A DNA stretch of 64,000 nt from Microbacterium pumilum (GCF_039530225.1 NZ_BAAAOH010000001.1:2046001-2110000), one strand, 5' to 3'. Numbered from the stretch's first letter, positions 1-8,964 are shown. Translations and numbers: made by a program. The notes: a model not told the origin generated them from the sequence alone.

Positions 1-426
1 AAGGCGTGGAATGTCCAGCGTCGCACCCTCAACGAGTTCGCGGAGGAGCGATTCCGCGAGTTCGACGTGCGGGCGCAGAGCATCGACACACCGGTCGGCA
101 CGCTGTCGGGCGGCAACCAGCAGAAGGTCGTCCTCGCCCGTGAGCTCAGTCGCGAGCTGTCACTTTTCGTCGCCGCGCAGCCCACGCGCGGAGTCGATGT
201 CGGATCGATCGAGTTCATCCACAAGCGCATCGTCGAAACCCGTGACGCCGGCGTCCCGGTGATCGTGGTCTCGACCGAGCTGGACGAGGTCACCGCGCTG
301 GCCGATCGGATCATGGTCATGTACCGCGGCCGGATCATCGGAATCGTGCCCGGCGACACTCCGCGCGACGTGCTGGGTCTCATGATGGCGGGCGAGCCCG
401 TCGCTGGGGAAGGGGCTGCCGCGTGA
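1..426 (+). CDS. Nucleoside/simple-sugar ABC importer ATPase, C-terminal part
   Basis: This is the 3' end of an ATP-binding subunit; its start lies before the window. Reading frame 1 is open from base 1. Visible are the ABC signature LSGGNQQKVVLAREL, a Walker-B-like stretch ending in AAQPTRGVDVGS, and the switch region VSTELDE. The C-terminal half of a duplicated NBD in the RbsA/MglA/YufO class has this LSGGNQQK form. The stop overlaps the GTG of the next permease gene, so the three transporter genes are translationally coupled. With cdd, deoA and add downstream, nucleosides are the likely substrate (inference). The usual Asp before the signature-adjacent PTRG motif reads Ala-Ala-Gln here, a mild oddity. 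Confidence 0.9.
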   Translation, partial: KAWNVQRRTLNEFAEERFREFDVRAQSIDTPVGTLSGGNQQKVVLARELSRELSLFVAAQPTRGVDVGSIEFIHKRIVETRDAGVPVIVVSTELDEVTALADRIMVMYRGRIIGIVPGDTPRDVLGLMMAGEPVAGEGAAA

Positions 427-1703
427 GCGCATCGACCGACACCACGGAGGTGGCGCCGCCATCCACCTGGCATAAGACCTTTCGCGACATCACGCAGGGC
501 AACGCGATCATCTCGGTGCTCGCGGTCGTGCTCGCGCTGATCGTCGGCGGGATCATGATCGCCCTGACGGACGAGAGCGTGCAGGCGGCAGCCGGATACT
601 TCTTCTCGCGGCCAGGAGACACGTTCGTCGCAATCTGGAACGCGGTCTCGGGCGCCTATGTCGCGCTCTTCCAGAGCGCGGTCTACAACTTCGGCGCTCC
701 CACGTTCGCGCGAGCGATCAGGCCTCTCACTGAGACGCTCACATTCGCGACACCGCTGATCGCCGCGGGACTCGGCGTCGCACTGGCCTTCCGTATCGGC
801 ATGTTCAACATCGGCGGTCGCGGTCAGATGCTCATGGCATCCGCGGCGGCCAGTTGGGTGGCGTTCTCGTTCGACCTGCCGTGGGGCATCCACATGATCG
901 TCGCGCTCCTCGCGGGTGTTCTGGCCGGGTCGCTGTGGGCGGGCATCGCCGGGCTGCTCAAAGCCCGCACCGGCGCCCACGAGGTGATCGTCACGATCAT
1001 GCTCAACTACGTCGCGGTCTACCTCGTGCTCTGGATGCTGCGCACCCAGGGTCTGCTGCAGGCACCGGGCTCGAACAACCCCACGTCGCCGGCCTCCAAG
1101 GACACCGCGATCCTGCCCGCTCTGCTCGGCCCGCAATTCAACCTCCACTTCGGCTTCATCCTGTCGATCGGCGCGACCTTCCTGGTGTGGTGGATTCTGA
1201 GCCGCTCGAGCCTCGGGTTCCAGTTCCGGGCGGTCGGCGAGAACCCGAACGCCGCCCGTGTCGCCGGCATCAACGTGAAGAACATGTACCTGTACGGGAT
1301 GCTGATCTCGGGCGCCCTCGTGGGTCTGGCGGGAGTGAACCAGGTGCTCGGCACGATCACCTCCGGATTCACGATCGACATCGACGCGGGCATCGGGTTC
1401 GATGCGATCACCGTGGCGCTGCTCGGCCGGTCCACCCCGTGGGGCACTTTCGCGGCGGGCATCCTGTTCGGCGCGTTCAAGGCCGGCGGCTTCGGGATGC
1501 AGGCCGCCGAGCAGATTCCGATCGACATCGTGACGGTGGTGCAGTCGCTCATCGTCCTGTTCATCGCCGCGCCGCCGCTGGTGCGGACGATCTTCTTCCT
1601 CCCGTCGCCCGAGCGCGATCGGCGCCGGCAGGAGAAGGCTCGCGAGAAGGCGCTCAAGGCCCGACTCGAGTCCGAGGCCGACCTCGAGGGGGCAGCCAAG
1701 TGA
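423..1703 (+). CDS. ABC importer permease, BPD_transp_2 family (nucleoside type, first subunit)
   Basis: A 426-residue polytopic membrane protein with about ten hydrophobic segments starting near residue 36. It carries the family stretch FRIGMFNIGGRGQ near residue 125 and the GENPNAARVAGI loop near residue 275, both typical of YufP/NupP-like permeases of nucleoside importers. The C-terminus is a charged Arg/Glu/Lys tail on the cytoplasmic side. GTG start, overlapping the ATPase gene by 4 bp (GTGA). It should form the channel together with the next gene product. Family assignment is strong; the nucleoside substrate is inferred from the salvage genes that follow. Confidence 0.93.
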   Translation: MSASTDTTEVAPPSTWHKTFRDITQGNAIISVLAVVLALIVGGIMIALTDESVQAAAGYFFSRPGDTFVAIWNAVSGAYVALFQSAVYNFGAPTFARAIRPLTETLTFATPLIAAGLGVALAFRIGMFNIGGRGQMLMASAAASWVAFSFDLPWGIHMIVALLAGVLAGSLWAGIAGLLKARTGAHEVIVTIMLNYVAVYLVLWMLRTQGLLQAPGSNNPTSPASKDTAILPALLGPQFNLHFGFILSIGATFLVWWILSRSSLGFQFRAVGENPNAARVAGINVKNMYLYGMLISGALVGLAGVNQVLGTITSGFTIDIDAGIGFDAITVALLGRSTPWGTFAAGILFGAFKAGGFGMQAAEQIPIDIVTVVQSLIVLFIAAPPLVRTIFFLPSPERDRRRQEKAREKALKARLESEADLEGAAK

Positions 1704-2998
1704 GCGTGCCCACGGTGTCGACGGCCGGTCTCATGCCGGCTGGTGGCGCCGAGCCCGGAGACGTCGCCGTCATCCGCAGCTGGAAGGCGCCGATCGGTCT
1801 CGCCATCTTCGCGGCGCTCTACGGCTTGCTCCTGCTTCTCGCCCCGCGGGGCGGCGACACCGCCTTCCGGCTGTCCACCGAGGCGGACGCGATCCAGCTG
1901 CCCGAACTCGTCGTTCCGGTCGCACTCACGACCTGGGTGTGCTTCGTTCTCCTCGTGCTGCTGGCGGCGGCATCCGCGTACTTCGTGCGTTCCTCAGCCC
2001 GGACGCCGCTGTGGATCATCATCGTCTACCTCATCGTGCTCGTCCTCGGTTTCCTCACCTGGGCCGCGTCCGGTGCGACGATCCCCGTGGTCGGCCTGCT
2101 GGCCGGCACCATCGCGCTCGCGGTCCCGCTCATCTACGGTGCGCTGGGCGGCGTGATCGGCGAGCGTGCCGGCGTGGTGAACATCGCGATCGAGGGTCAG
2201 CTGCTCGCCGGTGCCTTCAGCGCCGCGGTCGTGGCGTCGATCACCCGGCAGCCGCTCCTCGGGTTGATCGCTGCCGCGGTCGCCGGAGTCCTCGTCGCCT
2301 TCGTGCTCGCCGCGTTCGCGATCAAGTACGTCGTCGACCAGGTCATCGTCGGAGTCGTCCTCAACGTGCTCGTCATCGGACTCACGAGCTTCCTCTACTC
2401 CCAGGTCCTCCAGCCGAACGCCGCGCTTCTCAACACTCCGCCCCGGTTCGACCGGATTCCGATCCCGCTCTTGAGCGAGATCCCGGTGATCGGTCCCGTA
2501 CTGTTCCGGCAGACGATCGTCGTCTACCTGATGTACGTGGCGGTCGCGCTGGTCTATTTCGGGATGTTCCATACCCGCTGGGGCCTGCGCCTGCGCGCGG
2601 TCGGCGAGCACCCGCAGGCGGCGGACACCGTGGGTATCAAGGTGAACGCCACGCGATTCTGGAACGTGCTGCTCGCGGGCGCGATCGCGGGCATCGGGGG
2701 GACCGTCTTCACGATCGGGGCGGCCATCCCGTTCAACAAGGAGATGACCGGCGGTGTCGGATTCATCGCCCTCGCCGCGGTGATCTTCGGACAGTGGGAT
2801 CCGATCAAGGCCACTCTCGCGGCGCTGCTCTTCGGATTCGCGTCGAGCCTGCAGAACACCCTCAACATCATCGGCTCCCCCGTGCCGAGCGAGTTCATGC
2901 TGATGCTGCCGTACCTCGTGACGATCTTCGTCGTGGCCGGTGTGGTCGGCAAGTCGAGGGCACCAGCCGCCGACGGCAAACCGTACGTCAAGGGATAG
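1700..2998 (+). CDS. ABC importer permease, BPD_transp_2 family (nucleoside type, second subunit)
   Basis: A 432-residue permease paired with the preceding one. The GTG at 1700 overlaps the previous stop by 4 bp and was preferred to far-upstream in-frame starts that would run through the first permease gene. The product has an extended hydrophobic N-terminal half and then the family core: GERAGVVNIAIEGQ near residue 154 and AVGEHPQAADTVGI near residue 302, as in YufQ/NupQ. A 111-bp gap with a GAAGGAAGG ribosome site separates it from cdd. It completes a heterodimeric permease. The solute-binding lipoprotein (BmpA type) is expected upstream, outside the window. Confidence 0.92.
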   Translation: MSVPTVSTAGLMPAGGAEPGDVAVIRSWKAPIGLAIFAALYGLLLLLAPRGGDTAFRLSTEADAIQLPELVVPVALTTWVCFVLLVLLAAASAYFVRSSARTPLWIIIVYLIVLVLGFLTWAASGATIPVVGLLAGTIALAVPLIYGALGGVIGERAGVVNIAIEGQLLAGAFSAAVVASITRQPLLGLIAAAVAGVLVAFVLAAFAIKYVVDQVIVGVVLNVLVIGLTSFLYSQVLQPNAALLNTPPRFDRIPIPLLSEIPVIGPVLFRQTIVVYLMYVAVALVYFGMFHTRWGLRLRAVGEHPQAADTVGIKVNATRFWNVLLAGAIAGIGGTVFTIGAAIPFNKEMTGGVGFIALAAVIFGQWDPIKATLAALLFGFASSLQNTLNIIGSPVPSEFMLMLPYLVTIFVVAGVVGKSRAPAADGKPYVKG

Positions 2999-3109
2999 CG
3001 AGATGAACACGACGTCTCAGCGCGCCCGGTGCGCCGGCGCGCGTCGCTGTGCACGGCGGCAGGCCCGAGCCACCGACCCCCCTGATCCGACCCCGAAGGA
3101 AGGCCATCT

Positions 3110-3511
3110 GTGACCGACATCGACTGGGATGAGCTGCGCGCGGTGGCAACCGACGCCATGCAACGTGCGTACGCGCCCTACTCGCGCTTCAAGGTGGGGG
3201 CGGCCGCGCTCGTATCGGACGGCCGGATCGTGTCGGGGTGCAACATCGAGAACGCCTCGTACGGCGTGACGCTGTGCGCCGAGTGCTCGCTCGTGAGCGA
3301 CCTCTTCATGTCGGGCGGGGGAGAGCTCGTCGCGTTCGTGTGCGTCGACGGCGAGGGCCGCACCCTGATGCCGTGCGGTCGGTGCCGGCAGCTGCTCTAC
3401 GAGCACGCCCTGCCCGGGATGCTGCTCGAGACCGTGTCGGGCATCCGTACGATCGACGAGGTCCTGCCCGACGCGTTCGGCCCGAGGGACCTCGAGGAGG
3501 CCGGTCGGTGA
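3110..3511 (+). CDS. cdd: Cytidine deaminase
   Basis: A 133-residue homotetrameric-type cytidine deaminase, which hydrolyses cytidine and deoxycytidine to uridine and deoxyuridine. Zinc ligands C56, C89 and C92 and catalytic E58 are all present (CAE and PCGRC motifs), and NIENASYG at residues 45-52 forms the nucleoside pocket. GTG start preceded by GAAGGAAGG at 3095-3103 with good spacing. The stop overlaps the deoA start (GTGA). It follows the importer genes and precedes deoA and add, so it is part of one uptake-and-salvage operon. Length matches the family. Confidence 0.96.
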   Translation: MTDIDWDELRAVATDAMQRAYAPYSRFKVGAAALVSDGRIVSGCNIENASYGVTLCAECSLVSDLFMSGGGELVAFVCVDGEGRTLMPCGRCRQLLYEHALPGMLLETVSGIRTIDEVLPDAFGPRDLEEAGR

Positions 3512-4833
3512 CCCTCCCGCAGGATCAGGGACCGGCGCCGCAGAGCGCTCCTGAGCGACACGACGCGGTCGACGTGATCCGCGCCAAACGCGACGGGAAG
3601 CCCATTCCGGAGGACGCCCTGCGCTGGCTCGTCGACGCGTACACACGCGGGTACGTGATGGATGCGCAGATGGCCGCGTTCGCCATGGCGGTGCTCCTGA
3701 ACGGGATGTCGCGCGACGAGATCCGGGTGATGACCGAGGCCATGATCGCCTCGGGCGAGCGGATGAGCTTCGCCGACCTCGGCAAGCCGACGGTCGACAA
3801 GCACTCGACCGGTGGCGTCGGCGACAAGATCACGCTGCCGCTCGCCCCGCTCGTCGCCGTGTTCGGCGTCGCGGTGCCCCAGCTCTCCGGTCGCGGTCTC
3901 GGCCACACCGGCGGCACGCTCGACAAGCTGGAGTCGATCCCGGGCTGGCGTGCCGCGCTGTCGAACGACGAGCTGTTCGCGCAGCTGCGGGACGTCGGTG
4001 CCGTGATCTGCGCCGCAGGCTCGGGCCTCGCGCCCGCCGACAAGAAGCTCTACGCCCTGCGTGATGTGACCGGAACCGTCGAGGCCATCCCGCTCATCGC
4101 CTCGAGCATCATGTCGAAGAAGATCGCCGAGGGCACCGATTCGCTGGTGCTCGACGTGAAGTTCGGGTCGGGCGCCTTCATGCAGGATGTCGATCGCGCG
4201 CGCGAGCTCGCACGCACCATGGTCGCGCTCGGCACCGACTCGGGCGTCGCCACGACCGCGCTGCTCACCGACATGAACACACCGCTCGGCCTCGCGATCG
4301 GCAATGCCAACGAGGTGCGCGAGTCGGTTGAGGTGCTCGCCGGCGGCGGCCCGGCAGACGTCGTCGAGCTGACGGTCGCCCTCGCCCGCGAGATGCTCGC
4401 CCTGGCCGGCCGGCCCGACGCGGATGTCGAGGCGGCGCTGCGCGACGGCCGTGCCATGGACGTGTGGCGGGCCATGATCAGCGCGCAGGACGGTGATCCG
4501 GATGCGGCGCTCCCCACGCCGCGAGAGACCCACACCGTCACCGCCCCGACGTCGGGGGTCATCACGCGCATGGATGCGCTGCCGTTCGGAATTGCCGCGT
4601 GGCGACTGGGTGCCGGCCGCGCCCGCGCCGAGGACGCCGTCATCCACGCCGCGGGCGTCGACCTGCACGTCAAGCCCGGCGACGAGGTCGCCGCAGGTCA
4701 GCCCGTCTTCACCCTTCTCGGCGACGACGCATCCCGGTTCGAGCGGGCACTCGCCGCCCTCGAAGGCGCATGGGAGGTGGGCGTGGAAGCCCCAGCGCAC
4801 ACCCCCCTCGTGCTCGAGCGCATCACAGCCTGA
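3508..4833 (+). CDS. deoA: Thymidine phosphorylase
   Basis: A 441-residue pyrimidine nucleoside phosphorylase that splits thymidine or deoxyuridine with phosphate into base and deoxyribose-1-phosphate. The phosphate-binding KHSTGGVGDK is at residues 98-107 and the family signature SGRGLGHTGGTLDKLE at 127-142. The C-terminal domain near residues 345-425 has the usual biotinyl-like fold segment. The GTG at 3508 overlaps the cdd stop by 4 bp; an in-frame ATG further upstream would run through cdd and was rejected. Uridine made by Cdd can feed this enzyme if it also accepts uridine, as some family members do (inference). Confidence 0.96.
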   Translation: MTLPQDQGPAPQSAPERHDAVDVIRAKRDGKPIPEDALRWLVDAYTRGYVMDAQMAAFAMAVLLNGMSRDEIRVMTEAMIASGERMSFADLGKPTVDKHSTGGVGDKITLPLAPLVAVFGVAVPQLSGRGLGHTGGTLDKLESIPGWRAALSNDELFAQLRDVGAVICAAGSGLAPADKKLYALRDVTGTVEAIPLIASSIMSKKIAEGTDSLVLDVKFGSGAFMQDVDRARELARTMVALGTDSGVATTALLTDMNTPLGLAIGNANEVRESVEVLAGGGPADVVELTVALAREMLALAGRPDADVEAALRDGRAMDVWRAMISAQDGDPDAALPTPRETHTVTAPTSGVITRMDALPFGIAAWRLGAGRARAEDAVIHAAGVDLHVKPGDEVAAGQPVFTLLGDDASRFERALAALEGAWEVGVEAPAHTPLVLERITA

Positions 4834-4894
4834 CCGCGCAGCATCCGCCCCCCGAGACCCAGACCTGCAACACCGAACGTCCGAGGAGGACGAC

Positions 4895-6010
4895 ATGCCC
4901 ATCGAACAAGCCGGTGACTCGGTCATTGACGGTGTCTCGATCCGCAGCCTGCCCAAGGTGTCGCTTCACGATCACCTCGACGGCGGCGTGCGGCCGGCGA
5001 CCATCGTCGAGCTGGGCGACGAGATCGGCCTCGATCTGCCTGAGCGAGATGCCGCTGCGCTCGCGGACTGGTTCGCAGACAAGAGCGATTCGGGTTCCCT
5101 CGTCGAATACCTCAAGACGTTCGACCTGACGACCGCCGTGATGCAGACGCGCGAAGGCCTGACGCGCGTCGCGCGGGAGTTCGTCGAAGACCTCGCGACC
5201 GACGGCGTGATCTACGGCGAGGTGCGGTGGGCGCCCGAGCAGCATCTCGGCCGCGGGCTCTCGCTCGACGAGGTCGTGGCAGCCGTGCAGGAGGGCATCG
5301 AAGAGGGCGAGGATGCCGCGGAGCGGTCGGGACGCGACATCCGGGTCGGTCAGCTCATCAGCGCGATGCGTCACACCGACCGCTCGCTCGAGATCGCGGA
5401 ACTGGCCGTCAGGTGGCGCGGCCGCGGTGCCGTCGGGTTCGACATCGCCGGGCCCGAAGACGGCTTTCCGCCGTCGCGGCACAAGGTGGCCTTCGACTAC
5501 CTCGCGTCGGAGTTCTTCCCGGCCACTGTGCACGCGGGCGAGGCGGCGGGCATCGATTCGATCCGGTCGGCGCTCATCGACGGCCGGGCGCTGCGGCTCG
5601 GTCACGGCGTGCGCATCGCCGAAGACCTCGACGTCGTCTCTCGCGAGGGCGAGGAGGTGCTGGTGCAGTTCGGCGACCTCGCTCGATGGGTGCGCGATCG
5701 CGAGATCCCGCTCGAGCTGTCGCCCTCATCCAATCTGCAGACCGGCGCGATCGCGGCCTGGGGCACGACCCTCGAGGACCACCCGTTCGACCTGCTCTAC
5801 CAGCTCGGGTTCGCGGTGACGGTGAACGTCGACAACCGCACGATGAGCCGCACGTCGCTGACGCGCGAACTGGCCCTGCTCGCCGAGACCTTCGAGTACA
5901 GCCTCGACGACCTCGAGACGTTCCAGCTCAATGCGGCTGCCGGCGCGTTCCTGCCGGTGGAGGAGCGCGAGGAGCTGATCGACCTCATCGCCGACGGCTT
6001 CGGCGACTGA
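4895..6010 (+). CDS. add: Adenosine deaminase
   Basis: A 371-residue zinc-dependent adenosine deaminase (adenosine to inosine). Metal ligands H25 and H27 (HDHLDG), H213 with catalytic E216 (HAGE), the LGHG motif near 235 and D313 in NVDNRTMS are visible; the last motif is the form used by actinobacterial Add. The ATG at 4895 follows an AGGAGGA ribosome site at 4884-4890; longer in-frame starts overlap deoA. It closes the nucleoside operon. The inosine product is a substrate for the purine nucleoside phosphorylase encoded at 24557-25390. The 335 bp after this gene contain two palindromic repeats. Confidence 0.96.
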   Translation: MPIEQAGDSVIDGVSIRSLPKVSLHDHLDGGVRPATIVELGDEIGLDLPERDAAALADWFADKSDSGSLVEYLKTFDLTTAVMQTREGLTRVAREFVEDLATDGVIYGEVRWAPEQHLGRGLSLDEVVAAVQEGIEEGEDAAERSGRDIRVGQLISAMRHTDRSLEIAELAVRWRGRGAVGFDIAGPEDGFPPSRHKVAFDYLASEFFPATVHAGEAAGIDSIRSALIDGRALRLGHGVRIAEDLDVVSREGEEVLVQFGDLARWVRDREIPLELSPSSNLQTGAIAAWGTTLEDHPFDLLYQLGFAVTVNVDNRTMSRTSLTRELALLAETFEYSLDDLETFQLNAAAGAFLPVEEREELIDLIADGFGD

Positions 6011-6039
6011 TCCTCCGCGGGTTGCACCGGCGGCGGTGA

Positions 6040-6162
6040 GGTCCGGGTTTCGCAGGCTCCACGTGCGGCGAACCTGCGAAACCAGGACCGGTGCCGGCAG
6101 GGGGTCTGCGCGGTCCGGATTCGCGGGTTCCGGATGCGGGGATCCTGCGAAACCAGGACCGG
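6040..6162. repeat. Two palindromic GGTCC...GGACC elements upstream of the DUF559 gene
   Basis: Two roughly 50-bp elements lie at 6040-6091 and 6112-6162, inside the 335-bp gap between add and the DUF559 gene. Each begins with GGTCCGG, has arms around GGTTTCGCAGG and CCTGCGAAACC, and ends AGGACCGG. In the first copy 16 of 17 arm bases pair. They belong to the same family as the array at 7244-7970. The rest of this gap (6163-6345) shows no ORF of its own and only a weak promoter candidate. A transcription-terminator role for the nucleoside operon is possible. Confidence 0.75.
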
Positions 6163-6345
6163 CCGCGCGTTGATGGCCTCTCCCCAGGGAGGGACGCGGC
6201 CAGACTCTCCACATCTCGGGACGCAGCCCTCCCGACCGTGAGGACTGCAGGGTGCACTTGTGGGGTGACAACTCGGCACTCCCCATTCGGCAGCGAGCCC
6301 TTCCGCGTCTCACGCGGTCTCGATGAGGGGGTGGGCCGAGGTGCG

Positions 6346-7203
6346 ATGAACGGGCCTCGATTCGATCGTCCGTTCCACGGAGTGCGCGTGTGGCGAAAGC
6401 CTGGCGACGAGGAAGACGATGCGAAGTCGCTTCAGCTGTCCCGGAGCGAACGCCGACGCCGCGCCTTCACGAATCGCTGCCGGCAGTTCGCCACGCGGAT
6501 GGGGCAGGCAGACTTCTTCAGTCACGATACGGCGCTGGTCCTCAGAGGCGCTCCGACCCCGACGAACTGGGACGAGGCCATTCACGTGTCAGGGATCAGA
6601 CCACGCAATCCTGCCCGCACGAGGAGCGTGACCTCTCACCGCCTTGCTTCGCGTCCAGCCGCTCACACCCTCGTCGGTGGCCTTCGAGTCGAACACGCGG
6701 CGCGCGCGTGGGTGCAGGCATCCGTGCATCTCTCGGACACCGAGCTGATCGTCGCGGCCGATTTCCTGGTGGCACGTCAGCGGCGACTGGCCACGATCGA
6801 TGAGCTGCGCGCCGAGGCTCAGCTGCGCAGGCCGAGGTTGGACTCGCTGATCGATCGGGTCCGGGACGCTTCGGAGTCGTCTCAGGAGACGAAACTGCGC
6901 CTCGCGCTGGTCGACGGTGGATTGCCGGAACCGCAGCTGGCCCATGAGCTGTATCAAGACGACGGGACATTCATCGCGCGTCTCGACCAGGCCTACCCCG
7001 AGTACCGCGTAGGCGTCGAGTACGACGGTCGCCAGCATGCTGAAGACGTACGGCAATTCGCGCGGGACGCGGACCGATGGCGCGAGATCGACGACGCCGG
7101 TTGGCAACTCGTACGAGTCCTGAAACACCACCTCGAGCCTGACCCCAGTCTCGCGGTGAAGCTCGTGCGCCGGGAACTGCTTCGTGCCGGGTGGCGCCCC
7201 TGA
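6346..7203 (+). CDS. DUF559 / AbiEi-like protein with a PD-(D/E)XK-type C-terminal domain
   Basis: A 285-residue protein of the DUF559 type common in Microbacteriaceae. Residues 1-130 resemble the DNA-binding front half of such proteins. Residues 176-283 form the endonuclease-like domain with E181, D214, the E225-Y-D-G-x-x-H231 motif, D241-x-x-R and a final AGWQLVRVL strand. The usual ExK lysine is not evident, so nuclease activity is uncertain. The ATG at 6346 was chosen; an in-frame GTG at 6331 with GAGGGG upstream is also possible. Third codon positions look less GC-rich than in neighbours, which suggests transfer. It is flanked on both sides by one family of palindromic repeats. Function unknown. 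Confidence 0.75.
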   Translation: MNGPRFDRPFHGVRVWRKPGDEEDDAKSLQLSRSERRRRAFTNRCRQFATRMGQADFFSHDTALVLRGAPTPTNWDEAIHVSGIRPRNPARTRSVTSHRLASRPAAHTLVGGLRVEHAARAWVQASVHLSDTELIVAADFLVARQRRLATIDELRAEAQLRRPRLDSLIDRVRDASESSQETKLRLALVDGGLPEPQLAHELYQDDGTFIARLDQAYPEYRVGVEYDGRQHAEDVRQFARDADRWREIDDAGWQLVRVLKHHLEPDPSLAVKLVRRELLRAGWRP

Positions 7204-7243
7204 CTCTCTCTTGCCCCTTACCTCTAGCCTCTTGGCCACGTTC

Positions 7244-7970
7244 GGTCCGGGTTTCGCACGCTCTGGATGCGGGGAGCCTGTGTTTCCTGGACCGGGCGGG
7301 GTCCCGCAGGCACGAGCTCATCGGGGCGGTCCGGGTTTCGCACGTTCTGGTTGCGGGGACCCTGTGCTTCCTGGACGGGGCGGGGTCCCGCAGGCACGAG
7401 CTCATCGGGGCGGTCCGGGTTTCGCACGCTCTGGATGGGGGGACCCTGTGTTTCCTGGACCGGGCGGGGTCCCGCAGGCACGAGCTCATCGGGGCGGTCC
7501 GGGTTTCGCACGTTCTGGTTGCGGGGACCCTGTGTTTCCTGGACCGGGCGGGGTCCCGCAGGCACGAGCTCATCGGGGCGGTCCGTGTTTCGCACGCTCT
7601 GGATGCGGGGAACCTGTGCTTCCTGGACCGGGCGGGGTCTCGCAGGCACGAGCTCCTCGGGTCGGTCCGTGTTTCGCACGCTCTGGATGCGGGGACCCTG
7701 TGCTTCCTGGACCGGGCGGGGTCCCGCAGGCACGAGCTCCTCGGGGCGGTCCGGGTTTCGCACGCTCTGGATGCGGGGAACCTGTGCTTCCTGGACCGGG
7801 CGGGATACCGCAGGCACGAGCTCCTCGGGGCGGTCCGGGTTTCGCACGCTCTGGATGCGGGGAACCTGTGCTTCCTGGACCGGACGGAGTTTCGCAGGCA
7901 CGAGCTCCTCGGGGCGGTCCGGGTTTCGCACGCTCTGGATGCGGGGATGGTGCGAAACCTGGACCGGACG
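7244..7970. repeat. Tandem array of nine 84-bp units containing a GGTTTCGCAC palindrome
   Basis: Units begin with GGTCCGGGTTTCGCAC (or close variants) at 7244, 7328, 7412, 7496, 7580, 7664, 7748, 7832 and 7916, an exact 84-bp period. The last unit is partial and keeps a complete hairpin: 15 of 16 bases pair between its start and GTGCGAAACCTGGACC. The unit length is a multiple of three, so reading frames stay open on both strands, but no codon bias, ribosome site or known domain supports translation. There are no unique spacers, so it is not CRISPR. It fills most of the 804-bp convergent gap between the DUF559 gene and the epimerase gene; nothing else was seen there. Confidence 0.92.
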
Positions 7971-8007
7971 GCGCCGAGGCGGGCGGGTGCGGATGCGGGC
8001 GGGCGGC

Positions 8008-8964
8008 CTAGCGGCGCGCGACGCCGGGATGCGTGTCGAGGTACGCCTCGAACGCCTCGGCCGAGGTCTTCACGGGGATGAAGCCGAAGTCGCGCTTCAG
8101 CGCGTCATTCGCGAGCACCGGGCGGTAGCGCAGGAAGCCGACCTGTTCCGGACCGTGGACCGTGAGGCGCAGCATCCGCCCGACTCGCAGCGCGAACGCG
8201 AGCACCCCGGCGGGGACGGTCAGCAGGGGCTTGCCGAGCCGGGCCGCGATCTCGCGGACTGTCAGCCGGCCGTCGCCGGCGACGTTGTAGATGCCCGCCG
8301 GGCCGTCGGTCGCGGCCCGCGCCATGGCGCCGGCGACGTCGTCGACCCAGATGAACACGAACGGCGACTCCGAGCTGCGGATCGCGAGGATTCGGCGACC
8401 GTCCCACAGCGCCGTGATCTGGTTCTGGACGGTGGGCCCGAGGATCGTGCCGATGCGGAACACCACCTGCTCGAGTTCGGGGTTCGTCTCGCGGTAGCCC
8501 GCGAGCATCTCCTCGACCAGCCGCTTGTGCCGCGAGTAGGGGAACTCGTCGCTCCCGCGCACCGGGTCGGATTCCCGAAGCCACTCGGGGCTGTCACGGT
8601 GGTAGCCGTAGGCCGCTCCGGATGACGAGACCACGATGCGCCGGACGCCCGCGGCGACACAGGCCTCGAGCACATGGCGGGTGCCCTCGACGTCGACGCG
8701 GTACTCGAGGTCGTGATCGCGTCCGGGGTTCACGATGGCGGCGAGGTGCACGACGACATCGATGCGGTGTCTTTCGAGCAGCGGCAGGATGCCGGTGGGC
8801 CGGGTGACGTCGCATTCCTCGTAGACCACGCCCTCGACCGGATGAGACGAGCGGCGCACGTCGCCGGCGACGACCAGGTCGACGCCCGGGTGCGCGACGA
8901 GGGCGGCCGTGACGTGCCAGCCCAGGAATCCCGCCCCGCCCGTGACGAGGACGCGAGCGCTCAC
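8008..8964 (-). CDS. NAD-dependent epimerase/dehydratase (extended SDR)
   Basis: A 318-residue extended short-chain dehydrogenase. The Rossmann motif GGAGFLG begins near residue 9, the NAG-like HLAA is near residue 72, and the catalytic pair is Y-x-x-x-K in FPYSRHK with Ser from VSSSGA. It probably acts on a nucleotide-sugar or small hydroxyl/keto substrate; the precise substrate cannot be read. The GTG at 8964 overlaps the preceding symporter gene by 4 bp, so it is the last gene of a three-gene coupled set (monooxygenase, symporter, SDR). Longer in-frame extensions upstream run antisense to nothing sensible and were rejected. Confidence 0.85.
   Translation of the reverse strand: MSARVLVTGGAGFLGWHVTAALVAHPGVDLVVAGDVRRSSHPVEGVVYEECDVTRPTGILPLLERHRIDVVVHLAAIVNPGRDHDLEYRVDVEGTRHVLEACVAAGVRRIVVSSSGAAYGYHRDSPEWLRESDPVRGSDEFPYSRHKRLVEEMLAGYRETNPELEQVVFRIGTILGPTVQNQITALWDGRRILAIRSSESPFVFIWVDDVAGAMARAATDGPAGIYNVAGDGRLTVREIAARLGKPLLTVPAGVLAFALRVGRMLRLTVHGPEQVGFLRYRPVLANDALKRDFGFIPVKTSAEAFEAYLDTHPGVARR

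Noticed and set aside
854..1699. Upstream extension of the second permease to 714 codons
   Set aside because: It runs out of frame through the first permease gene; the GTG at 1700 with a 4-bp overlap is the operon-typical start.
6346..7203. Insertion sequence around the DUF559 gene
   Set aside because: No transposase motif, no terminal inverted repeats at the gene borders and no target-site duplication could be identified; only related palindromes flank it.
7244..7970. CRISPR array
   Set aside because: The whole 84-bp unit repeats without unique spacers and no cas genes are present.
7184..8625. Long open frames across the 84-bp array on both strands (up to 452 codons)
   Set aside because: They exist because the unit length is a multiple of three; there is no ribosome site, codon bias or domain, and one runs antisense into the epimerase gene.
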